A stretch of 12,988 nt of DNA from CAZIHO01 sp964538875 (GTDB lineage: Bacteria; Pseudomonadota; Gammaproteobacteria; Chromatiales; Chromatiaceae), in NCBI GenBank assembly GCA_964538875.1, contig CAZIHO010000102.1, positions 1-12,988 of the forward strand, read 5' to 3'. Position numbers and translations under genes: made by a program. Below, piece by piece: positions 7,493 through 12,988 of the stretch; within the stretch, counting starts at the first letter, position 1, and each line of letters opens with the position of its first letter. The notes below the pieces were generated by a model, which was not told the origin of the DNA, searched no databases, and was given only the letters and a program-made list of their open reading frames with translations.

Positions 7493-7521
7493 TATTATGG
7501 AGTCACCCCGGTTATTTTCAG
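7493..7521. promoter_or_regulatory. Overlapping divergent promoter elements between the dehydrogenase and LOG genes
   Basis: The 86-base gap between the two starts holds TATTAT (7493-7498, 5 of 6) as a -10 for the plus strand. On the minus strand the same bases give CATAAT (7499-7494, 5 of 6), preceded 16 bases upstream by CTGAAA (7521-7516, 4 of 6 for -35). One AT-rich element may therefore serve both directions. No -35 match was found for the plus strand. Confidence 0.4.
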
Positions 7522-7534
7522 CACCGCCCCGCCC

Positions 7535-8257
7535 ATGCCCCGAAGATCCAACGACGTTCGCTTCTCCCAACCCTTGGCCGAGGGCCAACTGCAACGGGAG
7601 TCCTGGCGGGTTTTCCAGATTCTGGCCGAGTTCGTGGAGGGATTCGAGCAGTTGGAACAGGTGCGGCCAGCGGTGACCTTCTTCGGCTCGTCCCGCTTTC
7701 CCCCAGAGCACCCCGCCTATCAACTGGCGGAACAGACCGCCCGGCTGCTGTCCGACGCCGGCTTCGCAGTAGTGAGCGGCGGCGGTCCCGGCATCATGGC
7801 GGCGGCCAACAAGGGCGCCTTCGCCGGCAAGTCTCCCAGCGTGGGGTTGAACATTCGCCTGCCCAAGGAACAGGTGGCCAATCCGTTCCAGGATCTGAGC
7901 CTCAACTTCCGGCATTTCTTCGCCCGCAAGGTCATGTTCGTCAAATACGCCTCCGCCTACGTGGTGCTGCCAGGCGGTTTCGGCACCCTGGACGAATTGG
8001 CCGAGATCCTCACCCTGGTGCAAACCGGCAAGACCCAGCCTATCCCGATCATCCTCATGGGCGGCGATTTTTGGAAGGGATTGCTGGACTGGCTACGCCA
8101 AGTGCTGGTGGTCGAGGGCACCATCGACGCGGCCGACCTGGACCTGATCCAACTCCGGGAAACCCCCAAGGAGGTGGTGGACGCCATCTTCACCCATTAT
8201 GAATCCCGGGGTTTCAAGCCGTCCGCCCAGGAACAGGAAATTCTATTGGGGCTCTAG
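7535..8257 (+). CDS. LOG-family protein (TIGR00730), nucleoside 5'-monophosphate phosphoribohydrolase-like
   Basis: The 240-residue Rossmann-like protein belongs to the family often mis-annotated as lysine decarboxylase. Studied members cleave the N-glycosidic bond of nucleoside monophosphates, including cytokinin ribotides, giving base and ribose 5-phosphate. Visible signatures are F-F-G-S-S-R (49-54), S-G-G-G-P-G-I-M (81-88), catalytic-type R131-K and the hallmark P-G-G-F-G-T-L-D-E (146-154). An N-terminal helical extension of about 44 residues precedes the core. No Shine-Dalgarno is seen before ATG 7535, but no alternative start was found upstream in frame. It is transcribed alone or with the DUF2782 gene 81 bases downstream, which has its own -10 box. 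Family is secure; the physiological substrate is unknown. Confidence 0.92.
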   Translation: MPRRSNDVRFSQPLAEGQLQRESWRVFQILAEFVEGFEQLEQVRPAVTFFGSSRFPPEHPAYQLAEQTARLLSDAGFAVVSGGGPGIMAAANKGAFAGKSPSVGLNIRLPKEQVANPFQDLSLNFRHFFARKVMFVKYASAYVVLPGGFGTLDELAEILTLVQTGKTQPIPIILMGGDFWKGLLDWLRQVLVVEGTIDAADLDLIQLRETPKEVVDAIFTHYESRGFKPSAQEQEILLGL

Positions 8258-8284
8258 CCGGACTTCGCCCGGTTGCCATTGCCC

Positions 8285-8290
8285 TATAAT
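8285..8290 (+). promoter_or_regulatory. Perfect -10 box (TATAAT) upstream of the DUF2782 gene
   Basis: TATAAT lies 28 bases after the LOG-family stop and 48 bases before ATG 8339. No recognisable -35 box stands 16-18 bases upstream, so this is a partial promoter match, but it suggests the small exported protein has its own transcript. Confidence 0.45.
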
Positions 8291-8338
8291 CCTATTGGAA
8301 GGGTCATTTTGGGTGGCCATCGACACCCGGGGAAGCAC

Positions 8339-8674
8339 ATGAAACTAAGAATAAGCCTATTGGGTCTTGGATTGGGGGCGGGATTGGCTATGGCCCAGGG
8401 CGCGCCGCCGCCGGCGGACGTGCCGGAGCCGCCGGACATTCCCGCCACCCTGCAAAGCGGGGAAGCCATCGAACCGGACATCACCATCATCGCCAGCGAC
8501 AAGGGCACCCGCTACGAGTACCGGGTCAACGGTCAGCTGTACATGGTCAAGGTACAGCCGGTCAACGGCCCTCCCTACTACCTATTGGATACCAACGGGG
8601 ACGGCACCCTGGATGTCCAGGAAGATCATCCCTATCAAGCCGGCATCCCCCAGTGGGTGCTGTTCTCCTGGTAA
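8339..8674 (+). CDS. DUF2782 family small exported protein
   Basis: The 111-residue protein has a Sec signal peptide (K2, R4, a Gly/Leu core, cleavage likely after A17-M-A19). A Pro-rich linker leads to a small domain with P-D-I-T-I-I, Y-E-Y-R-V-N-G-Q-L-Y-M-V-K-V and the family's closing I-P-Q-W-V-L-F-S-W. The function of DUF2782 proteins is unknown. Residues 84-95 read D-T-N-G-D-G-T-L-D-V-Q-E, a full match to the 12-residue EF-hand loop, so calcium binding in the periplasm is possible. The frame is open back to 8273, but ATG 8339 is preceded by GGGGAA and begins the signal peptide. It converges on rdgB with 75 bases between stops. Confidence 0.88.
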   Translation: MKLRISLLGLGLGAGLAMAQGAPPPADVPEPPDIPATLQSGEAIEPDITIIASDKGTRYEYRVNGQLYMVKVQPVNGPPYYLLDTNGDGTLDVQEDHPYQAGIPQWVLFSW

Positions 8675-8698
8675 GGGCACCCAGCGCCTGACCGGGAA

Positions 8699-8727
8699 GC
8701 GGGCCAGCGGCCGGACCCTGGTCCCGC
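8699..8727. terminator. GC-rich hairpin between convergent DUF2782 and rdgB genes (possible terminator)
   Basis: GCGGGCCAG (8699-8707) pairs with CTGGTCCCGC (8718-8727), giving nine base pairs with one bulged T and a 10-base loop. It lies in the 75-base gap between two converging stops, where a bidirectional terminator would be expected. No T-run follows on either strand, so it is not a standard rho-independent terminator. Confidence 0.3.
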
Positions 8728-8749
8728 CGCGCCCGTCCGTGGTTTCCGG

Positions 8750-9367
8750 TTAGGCCGTCTCCCCTGCCAGGGCCGCCAGCAGCTTGCGCAGTGCCTGGCC
8801 CCGGTGACTCAAGCGGTTCTTGGTGGCCGGGTCCAGTTCCGCCGAGCTGCAACCCTCGGTCGGCACGAAGAAAATAGGGTCATAACCGAAGCCGTTATCG
8901 CCCCTGGGTTCCCGCAGGATGCGGCCTTCCCAGGTGCCCTGGCAAATGATGGGCGTGGGATCTTCGGCGTGGCGCATATAGACCATCAGGCATTGAAAGC
9001 GGGCGCCCCGTTGCTCGTCCGGCACGTCCCGCAGGGCGTCCAGCAACTGGTGCAGATTGTCCGCGTCCGACGCGCCGGGTCCCGCGTAACGGGCCGAGTA
9101 GATGCCCGGCGCGCCATTGAGGGCGTCCACCTCGATGCCGGAATCGTCGGCGATGGCCGCCATACCCCCGTGGCGGGCCGCGTTGCGGGCCTTGAGAAGT
9201 GCGTTTTCCACAAAGCTGAGTCCGGTTTCCTCAGCGTCCGGAACGCCGAACTCGGACTGGGGAAAAACCTGAATCCGGGCCTTGGCCAGGAGTTGGTTCA
9301 ACTCCCGCACCTTGCCCCCGTTGCTGCTGGCGAGCAGGATGCGCTCGCCGCCATGATCCGCGTGCAT
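8750..9367 (-). CDS. rdgB: dITP/XTP pyrophosphatase (RdgB/HAM1 family)
   Basis: The 205-residue house-cleaning enzyme hydrolyses non-canonical purine triphosphates (dITP, ITP, XTP) to monophosphate and pyrophosphate, keeping them out of DNA and RNA. Visible motifs are S-S-N-G-G-K (14-19) for the triphosphate, E-E-T-G-L-S-F-x-E-N (46-55), I-A-D-D-S-G (72-77) with the catalytic acids, G-A-P-G-I-Y-S-A-R-Y (85-94), F-G-Y-D-P (160-164) for the base, and S-H-R-G (187-190). Length and order match E. coli RdgB, with a slightly longer N-terminus. ATG 9367 has GAGGA upstream. It lies 33 bases after rph and is the last gene of the kinase-phosphatase-rph-rdgB unit. Confidence 0.97.
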   Translation of the reverse strand: MHADHGGERILLASSNGGKVRELNQLLAKARIQVFPQSEFGVPDAEETGLSFVENALLKARNAARHGGMAAIADDSGIEVDALNGAPGIYSARYAGPGASDADNLHQLLDALRDVPDEQRGARFQCLMVYMRHAEDPTPIICQGTWEGRILREPRGDNGFGYDPIFFVPTEGCSSAELDPATKNRLSHRGQALRKLLAALAGETA

Positions 9368-9400
9368 TGAACTATCCTCGACGGCTGGAATGAACGGGCC

Positions 9401-10117
9401 TCAAGAAGCCACTGCGTCCCGTTGGATTTGAATCAGTTGGGCGATGCCCTGGGCGCCCAGGGCTAATAGTTGATCCAGTTGCTGGCGCTCGAAGGGCTCC
9501 CCTTCGGCGGTGCCCTGGATTTCCACGAACCGGCCCCGGTCATCCATCACTAGGTTGAGGTCGGTTTCCGCCTTGCAGTCCTCGGCGTAGTCTAGGTCCA
9601 AGACGGGTTCCCCATCCCAGATCCCCACCGACACCGCCGCCACCCCGCCCCGTAACGGATTGCCGTCCAGCAAACCCCTGGAACGCAACTGGGCAAGGGC
9701 GTCGTGCAGGGCGATCCAGGCGCCGGTGATGGAGGTGACCCGGGTACCACCATCCGCTTGTAGCACGTCGCAGTCCAGGGTGATAGTGCGGGTGCCGAGG
9801 GCCGCCAGGTCCACCACCGAGCGGAGGGAACGGCCGATCAGGCGCTGAATCTCCAGGGTACGCCCCCCCTGACGGCCCCGTGCCGCCTCCCGGGCCATGC
9901 GCTCGCCGGTGGAACGGGGCAGCATGCCGTATTCGGCGGTGACCCAGCCCCGGCCCTGGTCCTTGAGGAAACCAGGCACCCGTTCTTCCACCGAGGCGGT
10001 GCAAAGAACCCGGGTATCCCCCAGTTCCATGAGCACGGAGCCTTCCGCGTGACGGGTAAAGTGGCGGGTGACGCGGACCGCCCGCAATTGGTCCGCTAAA
10101 CGGCCGGAAGGTCTCAT
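9401..10117 (-). CDS. rph: Ribonuclease PH
   Basis: The 238-residue protein has the same length as E. coli RNase PH. It is a phosphate-dependent 3'-5' exoribonuclease that trims tRNA precursors and acts on rRNA ends as a hexameric ring. The N-terminal M-R-P-S-G-R and A-E-G-S-V-L are typical. R86 in Q-G-G-R-T and G-G-T-R (123-126) bind phosphate, and D180 and D186 in A-E-D-C-K-A-E-T-D are the likely metal ligands. The C-terminal Q-G-T-A-E-G-E-P-F is conserved. All key residues are present, so it should be active. Its ATG overlaps the PP2C stop in an ATGA junction, and GAGGAA lies upstream within the phosphatase gene, so the two are translationally coupled. Confidence 0.98.
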   Translation of the reverse strand: MRPSGRLADQLRAVRVTRHFTRHAEGSVLMELGDTRVLCTASVEERVPGFLKDQGRGWVTAEYGMLPRSTGERMAREAARGRQGGRTLEIQRLIGRSLRSVVDLAALGTRTITLDCDVLQADGGTRVTSITGAWIALHDALAQLRSRGLLDGNPLRGGVAAVSVGIWDGEPVLDLDYAEDCKAETDLNLVMDDRGRFVEIQGTAEGEPFERQQLDQLLALGAQGIAQLIQIQRDAVAS

Positions 10118-10998
10118 TTTTTGCTGGGTTCCTCGGATTCAAAGTCTTCGATGGCGGAGCGCAAATAGTCGATAGCCTGGTCCACCCCTTGGCCCGGAAC
10201 GGCGGGTATCGCGGATACCGGTTCCTGATAATCCACGGTCGGCCCCTGGCCGAGCCAGCGCAGCACCAGGATCGACACATTGTCGCTGGTCGGCGCCTTT
10301 TCCCGTTGCGCCGCCATGGCCAAATCCCGGGTCATGCGACTCAGGGAACCCTGGTGGCGGGCCTGGCTTAGCAACTGCTGCTCCGGCAACTGGCTCCAGA
10401 GCCCATCGGAACAAAGCACCAGCAGATCCTGGGAGCGCAGGCTGATGGAGCGCCCCCGCCCGTCCGCGAGATGCAGGCCGTGCCCTCCCAAACACTGGGT
10501 CACCAGGTTGCGAATACGCAGATTGGCGATGTCGCCGGCAGAGATCAAGCCCTGGCTGCGCAGGTGCTCCACATAAGAATGATCCTGGGTGCGCACCAGT
10601 ACTTGGTGATCCCGGATCAAATAGAGGCGGCTATCACCCATGTGATTCCAATACACCACGCCGCCGACCACCAACGCCGCCACCGCCGTGGCGCGGGGAT
10701 CAATGGGCGGATGCTGGCTGTTGCCATAGCCCACGATGCGTTCGTGGGCCACCGCCAGCAAATCATCCAAAAACTGGGCCCCATCCTGGATGGGCTTCGG
10801 CGTCGAGTTGAAGGCCGCCCGCCCCGTGTCGATAAAAATTTGGGCGGCCGCCTCCCCCTTGGGATGGCCGCCCATGCCGTCGGCCAGCAACAACAGCGCC
10901 GTGTCACCCTCGGTGATGGCGGCGCAGCGGTCCTGGTTGATGTCCCGGTCGCCCCGCAGACTGGTACTGGCCGTCTCAAACCCGATTAGCATCTTCAT
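10114..10998 (-). CDS. PP2C-family serine/threonine protein phosphatase
   Basis: The 294-residue soluble phosphatase has no membrane segment. Metal-binding and catalytic motifs in order are N-Q-D (21-23), L-A-D-G-M-G-G (38-44), R-A-T-A (102-105) in place of the usual GTT, M-G-D-S-R (120-124), C-S-D-G-L (196-200) and S-D-N-V-S (238-242). The acidic residues of a two-metal PP2C centre are therefore intact. A C-terminal extension of about 40 residues follows the domain. It directly follows the kinase gene with 7 bases between stop and start, so it is probably its opposing enzyme. A second in-frame ATG two codons downstream could also be the start. Its end overlaps rph by four bases. Confidence 0.94.
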   Translation of the reverse strand: MKMLIGFETASTSLRGDRDINQDRCAAITEGDTALLLLADGMGGHPKGEAAAQIFIDTGRAAFNSTPKPIQDGAQFLDDLLAVAHERIVGYGNSQHPPIDPRATAVAALVVGGVVYWNHMGDSRLYLIRDHQVLVRTQDHSYVEHLRSQGLISAGDIANLRIRNLVTQCLGGHGLHLADGRGRSISLRSQDLLVLCSDGLWSQLPEQQLLSQARHQGSLSRMTRDLAMAAQREKAPTSDNVSILVLRWLGQGPTVDYQEPVSAIPAVPGQGVDQAIDYLRSAIEDFESEEPSKK

Positions 10999-11005
10999 TC
11001 TCTAT

Positions 11006-11926
11006 TTACCCGCCGGGAGCCGATGTCGTGCTGGGTTCCATGGCCCGAAGGTCCGCGTTATCCCGCAAAATCTTCAGCAATTCCCCGGCATCCTGGGGAC
11101 GCGCCTGGGGATTCATCTGCATGGACCAATCAACCGCTTCCAGCAGGAATAGGGGATATTGACCCCGGAACTGATCCACCGCCGCCACCAGGGTTTCCCC
11201 AGCGTGCCGCTCCACTGACGAGGGCGGCGTCTTGCCCTGCATGCAAGCCCGGATACTGGCGCCGATGGCATACACATCGCTCCAGGGGCCTAGGTTGCCG
11301 CTCTGGTAATACTGCTCCACCGGCGAATATCCGGCAGTAATCACCTGCCCCCCCTTGCTTTTCTTATCCGCTGAATAAGCATTGACGGCGCCGAAATCGA
11401 GCAGCAAGGGCTCGCTACCCGCACGCAACTGAATATTGCCGGGCTTGATATCCAAATGCAGCAAGGCCTTGGAATGGATCAAACTCAAGGCATCCAGAAT
11501 GGGGATGAATACCCGCAAAATAAAATTGGTGCTCAGCAAACCTTGCCGCCGCTTGATGTAGGACGCCAGATTCTGGCCCCGGTAATACTCCATCACGATA
11601 TAGCCGGTGTTGTTGTGGCGGAAAAAGCCCAGCACCTGGACGATATTAGGATGGCGCAATCCCGCCAGCACCTTGGCTTCCTGAAAAAACAGCCGCAGAC
11701 TCCGGTTCAGGTTATCCCGGGCCGACTCGCTATCCGGCTGGACCAACAGGCGGCTATCCCGCCGGGCAAACTTCTTCGGCATGAACTCCTTGATTACGAC
11801 TTCCTCGCCGGTATCCGCATCCTCCGCCAGATAAATGAGGCTAAATCCGCCGCTGCCGATGAGGTTCAAAACGCGGTAATTGTCCAGGACCGTCCCTTCC
11901 GGGAGGCCGTGCCGATCTTGGGGCAT
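11006..11926 (-). CDS. Soluble serine/threonine protein kinase (Hanks type, HLD catalytic loop)
   Basis: The 306-residue protein is little more than a kinase domain, with no membrane helix, PASTA or other sensor. The glycine loop G-S-G-G-F-S is at 24-29, the ATP-anchoring lysine K46 in V-I-K-E-F-M-P, and the probable helix-C glutamate E83. The catalytic loop is H157-L-D-I-K-P-G-N164, D-F-G is at 177-179, and S-P-V-E-Q-Y at 201-206 stands for the APE region. The catalytic Asp159, Asn164 and Asp177 are present, so activity is expected. Leu replaces the Arg of HRD, making it a non-RD kinase. ATG 11926 lacks a strong Shine-Dalgarno. It is the first gene of the kinase-phosphatase-rph-rdgB unit. 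Substrates are unknown; the phosphatase, RNase PH or YicC nearby are guesses only. Confidence 0.94.
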   Translation of the reverse strand: MPQDRHGLPEGTVLDNYRVLNLIGSGGFSLIYLAEDADTGEEVVIKEFMPKKFARRDSRLLVQPDSESARDNLNRSLRLFFQEAKVLAGLRHPNIVQVLGFFRHNNTGYIVMEYYRGQNLASYIKRRQGLLSTNFILRVFIPILDALSLIHSKALLHLDIKPGNIQLRAGSEPLLLDFGAVNAYSADKKSKGGQVITAGYSPVEQYYQSGNLGPWSDVYAIGASIRACMQGKTPPSSVERHAGETLVAAVDQFRGQYPLFLLEAVDWSMQMNPQARPQDAGELLKILRDNADLRAMEPSTTSAPGG

Positions 11927-11964
11927 GCGAATCTAGGTGGCTGCTATGGGTGAAGAATCAGTAA

Positions 11965-11992
11965 GTATTATGATATGGATCGGCTTTGGCAA
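11965..11992 (-). promoter_or_regulatory. Possible promoter of the kinase-phosphatase-rph-rdgB operon
   Basis: In the divergent gap before the kinase, TTGCCA (11992-11987, 5 of 6 for -35) precedes CATAAT (11972-11967, 5 of 6) by 14 bases and TAATAC (3 of 6) by 16. Neither pairing has both good boxes and good spacing, so the assignment is tentative. Confidence 0.3.
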
Positions 11993-11993
11993 A

Positions 11994-12013
11994 TTAGTCG
12001 CTAGGCGACCTAA
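11994..12013 (+). repeat. Inverted repeat just upstream of the yicC ribosome-binding site
   Basis: TTAGTCGC (11994-12001), loop TAG, then GCGAC-C-TAA (12005-12013) form an eight-pair stem with one bulged C. It ends six bases before the GAGGAA Shine-Dalgarno of yicC (12020-12025). It could be an operator or a hairpin in the yicC leader. No T-run follows. Confidence 0.5.
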
Positions 12014-12029
12014 GTTAGCGAGGAATTGA

Positions 12030-12896
12030 ATGATCGGCAGCATGACCGCCTTCGCGCGGGAACAATATACGGGCGGCGAGGGCGAGTTGGTGTGGGAACT
12101 CCGCTCGGTCAACCATCGATTTTTAGAGGTTTTCGTCCGGCTGCCGGAAAATCTGCGGGGTTTGGAACCCGCGGTGAGGGAACGGATCGGCAAGCGACTC
12201 CAGCGCGGCAAGCTGGATTGCACCCTGCGGTTCCAGGCGGCCAACCATCAGGCGGCGCAACTCAAGGTCAACCGGCCCCTGGTGGAACGCCTGTGCGCGG
12301 CGGCGGACGAAATCGCCGTCCTGGTGGGTGGGACCACCGCCCCCTCGGCGGCGGATCTGCTGCGCTGGCCCGGCGTGTTGGAAGACCAGGGCGTGGAGTT
12401 GGGTCCGGTGCAACAGCGGGCCATGGACTTGCTGAATGCTGCCCTGACCAGCCTGGAATCCACCCGGCACCGGGAAGGCGAGCAACTGGTCCAGACCCTG
12501 TTGCTGCGGGTGCAGGCGCTGCGGGAGCAAGTGCGGCGGGTCCAGACCCGTATGCCCCAGGTCCTGGTAGAGGTACGGACTCGCCTCACCACCCGCTTGC
12601 GGGAGGTGATGGAGCAAATGGACCCCAACCGGCTGGAACAAGAAATGTTGCTCATGGCCCAACGCCTGGACGTGGACGAGGAAATGGACCGGCTGACCCT
12701 GCACCTAGACGAAGTGGAACGGGTGCTGGCGCAAGGAGGCGCTGCCGGACGGCGCCTGGATTTCCTGATGCAGGAACTGATCCGGGAAACCAATACCACC
12801 GGCTCCAAAACCAACGACGTGGAAATTACCCGCTGCGCAGTGGACATGAAGGTTCTGATCGAGCAGATGCGGGAACAGATCCAAAATCTGGAGTGA
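12030..12896 (+). CDS. yicC: YicC-family endoribonuclease
   Basis: The 288-residue protein closely matches the E. coli YicC length (287). The N-terminal YicC domain begins M-I-G-S-M-T-A-F-A-R and contains E-L-R-S-V-N-H-R-F-L (23-32). A helical middle follows, then the C-terminal DUF1732 region with D-F-L-M-Q-E-L-I-R-E-T-N-T-T-G-S-K (from about 244). YicC proteins are reported as endoribonucleases affecting small-RNA stability. ATG 12030 has GAGGAA just upstream. It is divergent from the kinase operon that contains rph; in E. coli yicC and rph are direct divergent neighbours. In many proteobacteria gmk follows, but the 92 bases left in the window show no start for it. Confidence 0.97.
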   Translation: MIGSMTAFAREQYTGGEGELVWELRSVNHRFLEVFVRLPENLRGLEPAVRERIGKRLQRGKLDCTLRFQAANHQAAQLKVNRPLVERLCAAADEIAVLVGGTTAPSAADLLRWPGVLEDQGVELGPVQQRAMDLLNAALTSLESTRHREGEQLVQTLLLRVQALREQVRRVQTRMPQVLVEVRTRLTTRLREVMEQMDPNRLEQEMLLMAQRLDVDEEMDRLTLHLDEVERVLAQGGAAGRRLDFLMQELIRETNTTGSKTNDVEITRCAVDMKVLIEQMREQIQNLE

Positions 12897-12947
12897 GGTT
12901 TCCGCCCGTCCCCCCAGTTCTCCATCCCACGCTCCCGAGACTGCGGA

Positions 12948-12971
12948 TGTCCGGCGCGGGCACGCCGGGCA
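12948..12971. other. GC-rich hairpin downstream of yicC
   Basis: TGTCCGGCG (12948-12956) and CGCCGGGCA (12963-12971) form nine pairs including one T-G wobble, with a six-base loop. There is no T-run, so termination is uncertain. An eight-base palindrome, GAGCGCTC (12972-12979), follows directly. The remaining bases to the window end show no gene. Confidence 0.35.
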
Positions 12972-12988
12972 GAGCGCTCCAACGTCAG

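Noticed and set aside
6943..8202. Plus-strand 419-codon frame spanning the dehydrogenase, the divergent promoter and the LOG gene
   Set aside because: It runs antisense through one real gene and out of frame through another, and shows no domain.
12248..12982. Minus-strand 244-codon frame across yicC
   Set aside because: Ser/Arg-rich antisense shadow of yicC with no domain or ribosome-binding site.

Overview
The window looks like chromosomal DNA of a GC-rich gammaproteobacterium. The Rep, RNase PH, RdgB and YicC proteins resemble their E. coli counterparts closely along their whole length. The DUF3348/DUF802/OmpA gene set is otherwise best known from Burkholderiales and Xanthomonadales, and the style would suit a methylotrophic or Chromatiales-type gammaproteobacterium. 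That narrower placement is a guess. There are no insertion sequences, phage genes, CRISPR arrays or rRNA genes. Nearly every base is accounted for by compact operons.

Region 1 (1-3991, minus strand) reads tRNA-Arg(CCG) -> DUF3348 protein -> DUF802 membrane protein with a MotA/TolQ-like core and a very long helical tail -> MotB/OmpA-like protein -> the first codons of a further gene at the left edge. The last three junctions overlap by 1, 1 and 4 bases, so this is one translationally coupled operon. No terminator is visible after the tRNA, so the tRNA promoter may feed it. The membrane pair looks like a proton-driven stator or motor related in architecture to MotAB, TolQR and Zorya ZorAB. Its job is unknown, and it is the most interesting item here.

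Region 2 (4071-4559) holds the tRNA promoter and, divergently, a small periplasmic cytochrome c5-type protein. Region 3 (4583-7448, minus) is a beta-hydroxyacid dehydrogenase followed, with an 8-base overlap, by the Rep helicase. Region 4 (7493-8674, plus) has a divergent promoter, a LOG-family nucleotide-processing enzyme, and a small exported DUF2782 protein with an EF-hand-like loop.

Region 5 (8750-11926, minus) is a four-gene operon: serine/threonine kinase -> PP2C phosphatase -> RNase PH (rph) -> RdgB. It pairs reversible protein phosphorylation with RNA 3'-end trimming and nucleotide-pool cleaning. Region 6 (12030-12896, plus) is yicC, divergent from the kinase. It keeps the yicC/rph neighbourhood known from E. 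coli, but with the kinase/phosphatase pair inserted between the two genes. The last 92 bases hold only a GC-rich hairpin.
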